Assembly (NCBI GenBank): GCA_025458985.1
Contig: JALORM010000107.1
Span: 1 to 6,486 of the forward strand
DNA: 6,486 nt
DNA from: Paracoccaceae bacterium
Lineage (GTDB): Bacteria; Pseudomonadota; Alphaproteobacteria; Rhodobacterales; Rhodobacteraceae
Direction: 5' to 3'
Shown: positions 5,848 through 6,486 of the stretch, piece after piece
Layout of the letters: every line of letters starts with the position of its first letter
How positions within the stretch are numbered: position 1 is the stretch's first letter
Program-made: the position numbers and the translations under genes
Notes under the pieces: model-generated
What the model was told of the DNA's origin: nothing
Database searches by the model: none
The model's input: the letters and a program-made list of their open reading frames with translations, nothing else

Positions 5848-6486
5848 ATGACCGCCGCGCCGGCCCGCCCGGTGCCGCCGCGACCCGACCTGGCCGGACC
5901 GTCTGCCGGGCCGGAGGTGCCGAAGTCCGCGTCCCCGCCAGCCGCGTGCTCGGTGGCCGAGCGGCTGTCCAGCCTCGCCGCGCGCGCGCCTGCTGCGCCT
6001 GTCGGCACTGCGGCGCAGGCCGCATCGGCCGCATGGCCGCCTCCCTTCGCCGGCGCCTCGGCCCGCCCGGACCAGCGCGTAGCCCCTTCGGACGGCGGGG
6101 AAGCCGGCGCCGGTTCCGGGCATGCCACCGGTGCCACCGGGGGGGGCGCGGGCCTGGGCGCCGCGGGGCCCCTCCCGATGGCCGACGGCCCGATCCCGAC
6201 TGGGCAGGGGGTCGCCCACGTCCCGGGACCCGCCTCGGGCACGGCGACGGCCGAAGGCAAGGGACCAGGCAAGGCCAAGGCGCAGGACAATGGCAAGGCC
6301 TCCGGTCCGGGCAACGGGGCTGCCGCGCGCCACGGAACGGGCGGCAAGCCGGGTCCTGGGGCCAAGGCCGGGGGCGCGTCGGGAAGCCCGGATGGCGGTC
6401 GGGGCACGCAGCCCGGCAAGGCTTCCGGGCCGCGCTCCGATACGGCCCCGGTCCCGCCGCCCGCCCGGGCAGCCCGGCCGCGCCTG
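5848..6486 (+). CDS. Ala/Pro/Gly/Lys-rich N-terminus of an unidentified protein, possibly KpsE/Wzz-like; cut by window
   Basis: From the ATG at 5848 a frame stays open for 213 codons to the window end; an in-frame TAA at 5797-5799 and no other start in between make this the first possible start. The sequence is low complexity: residues 1-80 rich in Ala and Pro, 81-133 in Gly and Ala, 134-195 in Gly, Lys and Pro (GKGPGKAKAQDNGKASGPGNG-like), with GKASGP at 149-154 and again at 190-195. It has one Cys and one Trp and no membrane segment, so it looks disordered. Capsule export co-polymerases of Rhodobacterales often carry such a basic, disordered cytoplasmic tail before their first membrane helix (remembered family knowledge). 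The place beside the KpsM-type permease fits, but the diagnostic part lies outside. The base before the start, GGGGGGCGGGC, is a poor ribosome site. The antisense frame 5796-6419 shares its third-position column, so base composition cannot separate them; composition and context favour the plus frame. Confidence 0.5.
   Translation, partial: MTAAPARPVPPRPDLAGPSAGPEVPKSASPPAACSVAERLSSLAARAPAAPVGTAAQAASAAWPPPFAGASARPDQRVAPSDGGEAGAGSGHATGATGGGAGLGAAGPLPMADGPIPTGQGVAHVPGPASGTATAEGKGPGKAKAQDNGKASGPGNGAAARHGTGGKPGPGAKAGGASGSPDGGRGTQPGKASGPRSDTAPVPPPARAARPRL
6139..6146. repeat. G8 homopolymer tract inside an open frame
   Basis: Eight consecutive G encode Gly98-Gly99-Gly100 (with the following C) of the plus-strand low-complexity frame. 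G tracts of this length can slip during replication and switch a frame on or off, as known for phase-variable surface genes in other bacteria. It is the longest such tract I noticed in the window, and it may also be a sequencing weak point. Confidence 0.6.

Noticed and set aside
4972..6333. Extended permease start giving 453 residues
   Set aside because: The extra 194 residues are Arg/Gly-rich with no family match; the ATG at 5751 has a good ribosome site and gives the usual KpsM length.
5796..6419. Minus-strand frame of 207 codons upstream of the permease
   Set aside because: Pro/Ala/Gly filler with scattered Cys and Arg and no motif or ribosome site; it mirrors the plus-strand frame because their third positions coincide. 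Not excluded with certainty.

Overview
The window is very GC-rich (strong G/C preference at third codon positions, poly-Ala/Gly/Pro shadow frames everywhere) and looks like a chromosomal piece of an alphaproteobacterium. A Rhodobacteraceae/Paracoccaceae-type genome fits best, judging by the gene families and protein style; this is inference, since no marker gene is present. I see no tRNA, rRNA, CRISPR array, insertion sequence or phage gene.

Left part (1-2442): the N-terminal two thirds of an NAD(P)-dependent aldehyde dehydrogenase on the minus strand (cut by the window start) is divergent from a 1-Cys peroxiredoxin on the plus strand. The 219-bp region between them holds a perfect 19-bp palindrome and a long imperfect inverted repeat. 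A small N-terminally membrane-anchored protein of unknown function follows on the plus strand behind a GC hairpin and a candidate promoter.

Middle (2443-3501): a convergent gap with two inverted repeats, one a strong hairpin likely to terminate from both sides, then a minus-strand Tat-exported L,D-transpeptidase (YkuD family) with a GTG start. A 303-bp gap without a convincing gene separates it from the next cluster.

Right part (3502-6486): a tightly packed minus-strand operon for surface polysaccharide. In transcription order it is a KpsM/Wzm-type ABC-2 export permease, an NAD-dependent epimerase/dehydratase (8-nt overlap) and a monotopic phosphoglycosyl transferase (ATGA 4-nt overlap). Divergent from it, after 96 bp, a plus-strand frame stays open to the window end (213 codons). 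It encodes an Ala/Pro/Gly/Lys-rich, apparently disordered segment. By context this may be the cytoplasmic N-terminus of a capsule export co-polymerase (KpsE/Wzz-like), but no diagnostic domain lies in the window.

Together, the transferase would load the first sugar phosphate on undecaprenyl phosphate, the epimerase would shape a nucleotide sugar, and the permease (with an ATPase not present here) would export the finished lipid-linked glycan. The L,D-transpeptidase is a cell-envelope gene too, but is separately transcribed. Nothing in the window is clearly a new system; the most useful leads are the intergenic palindromes and the disordered frame with its G8 tract.
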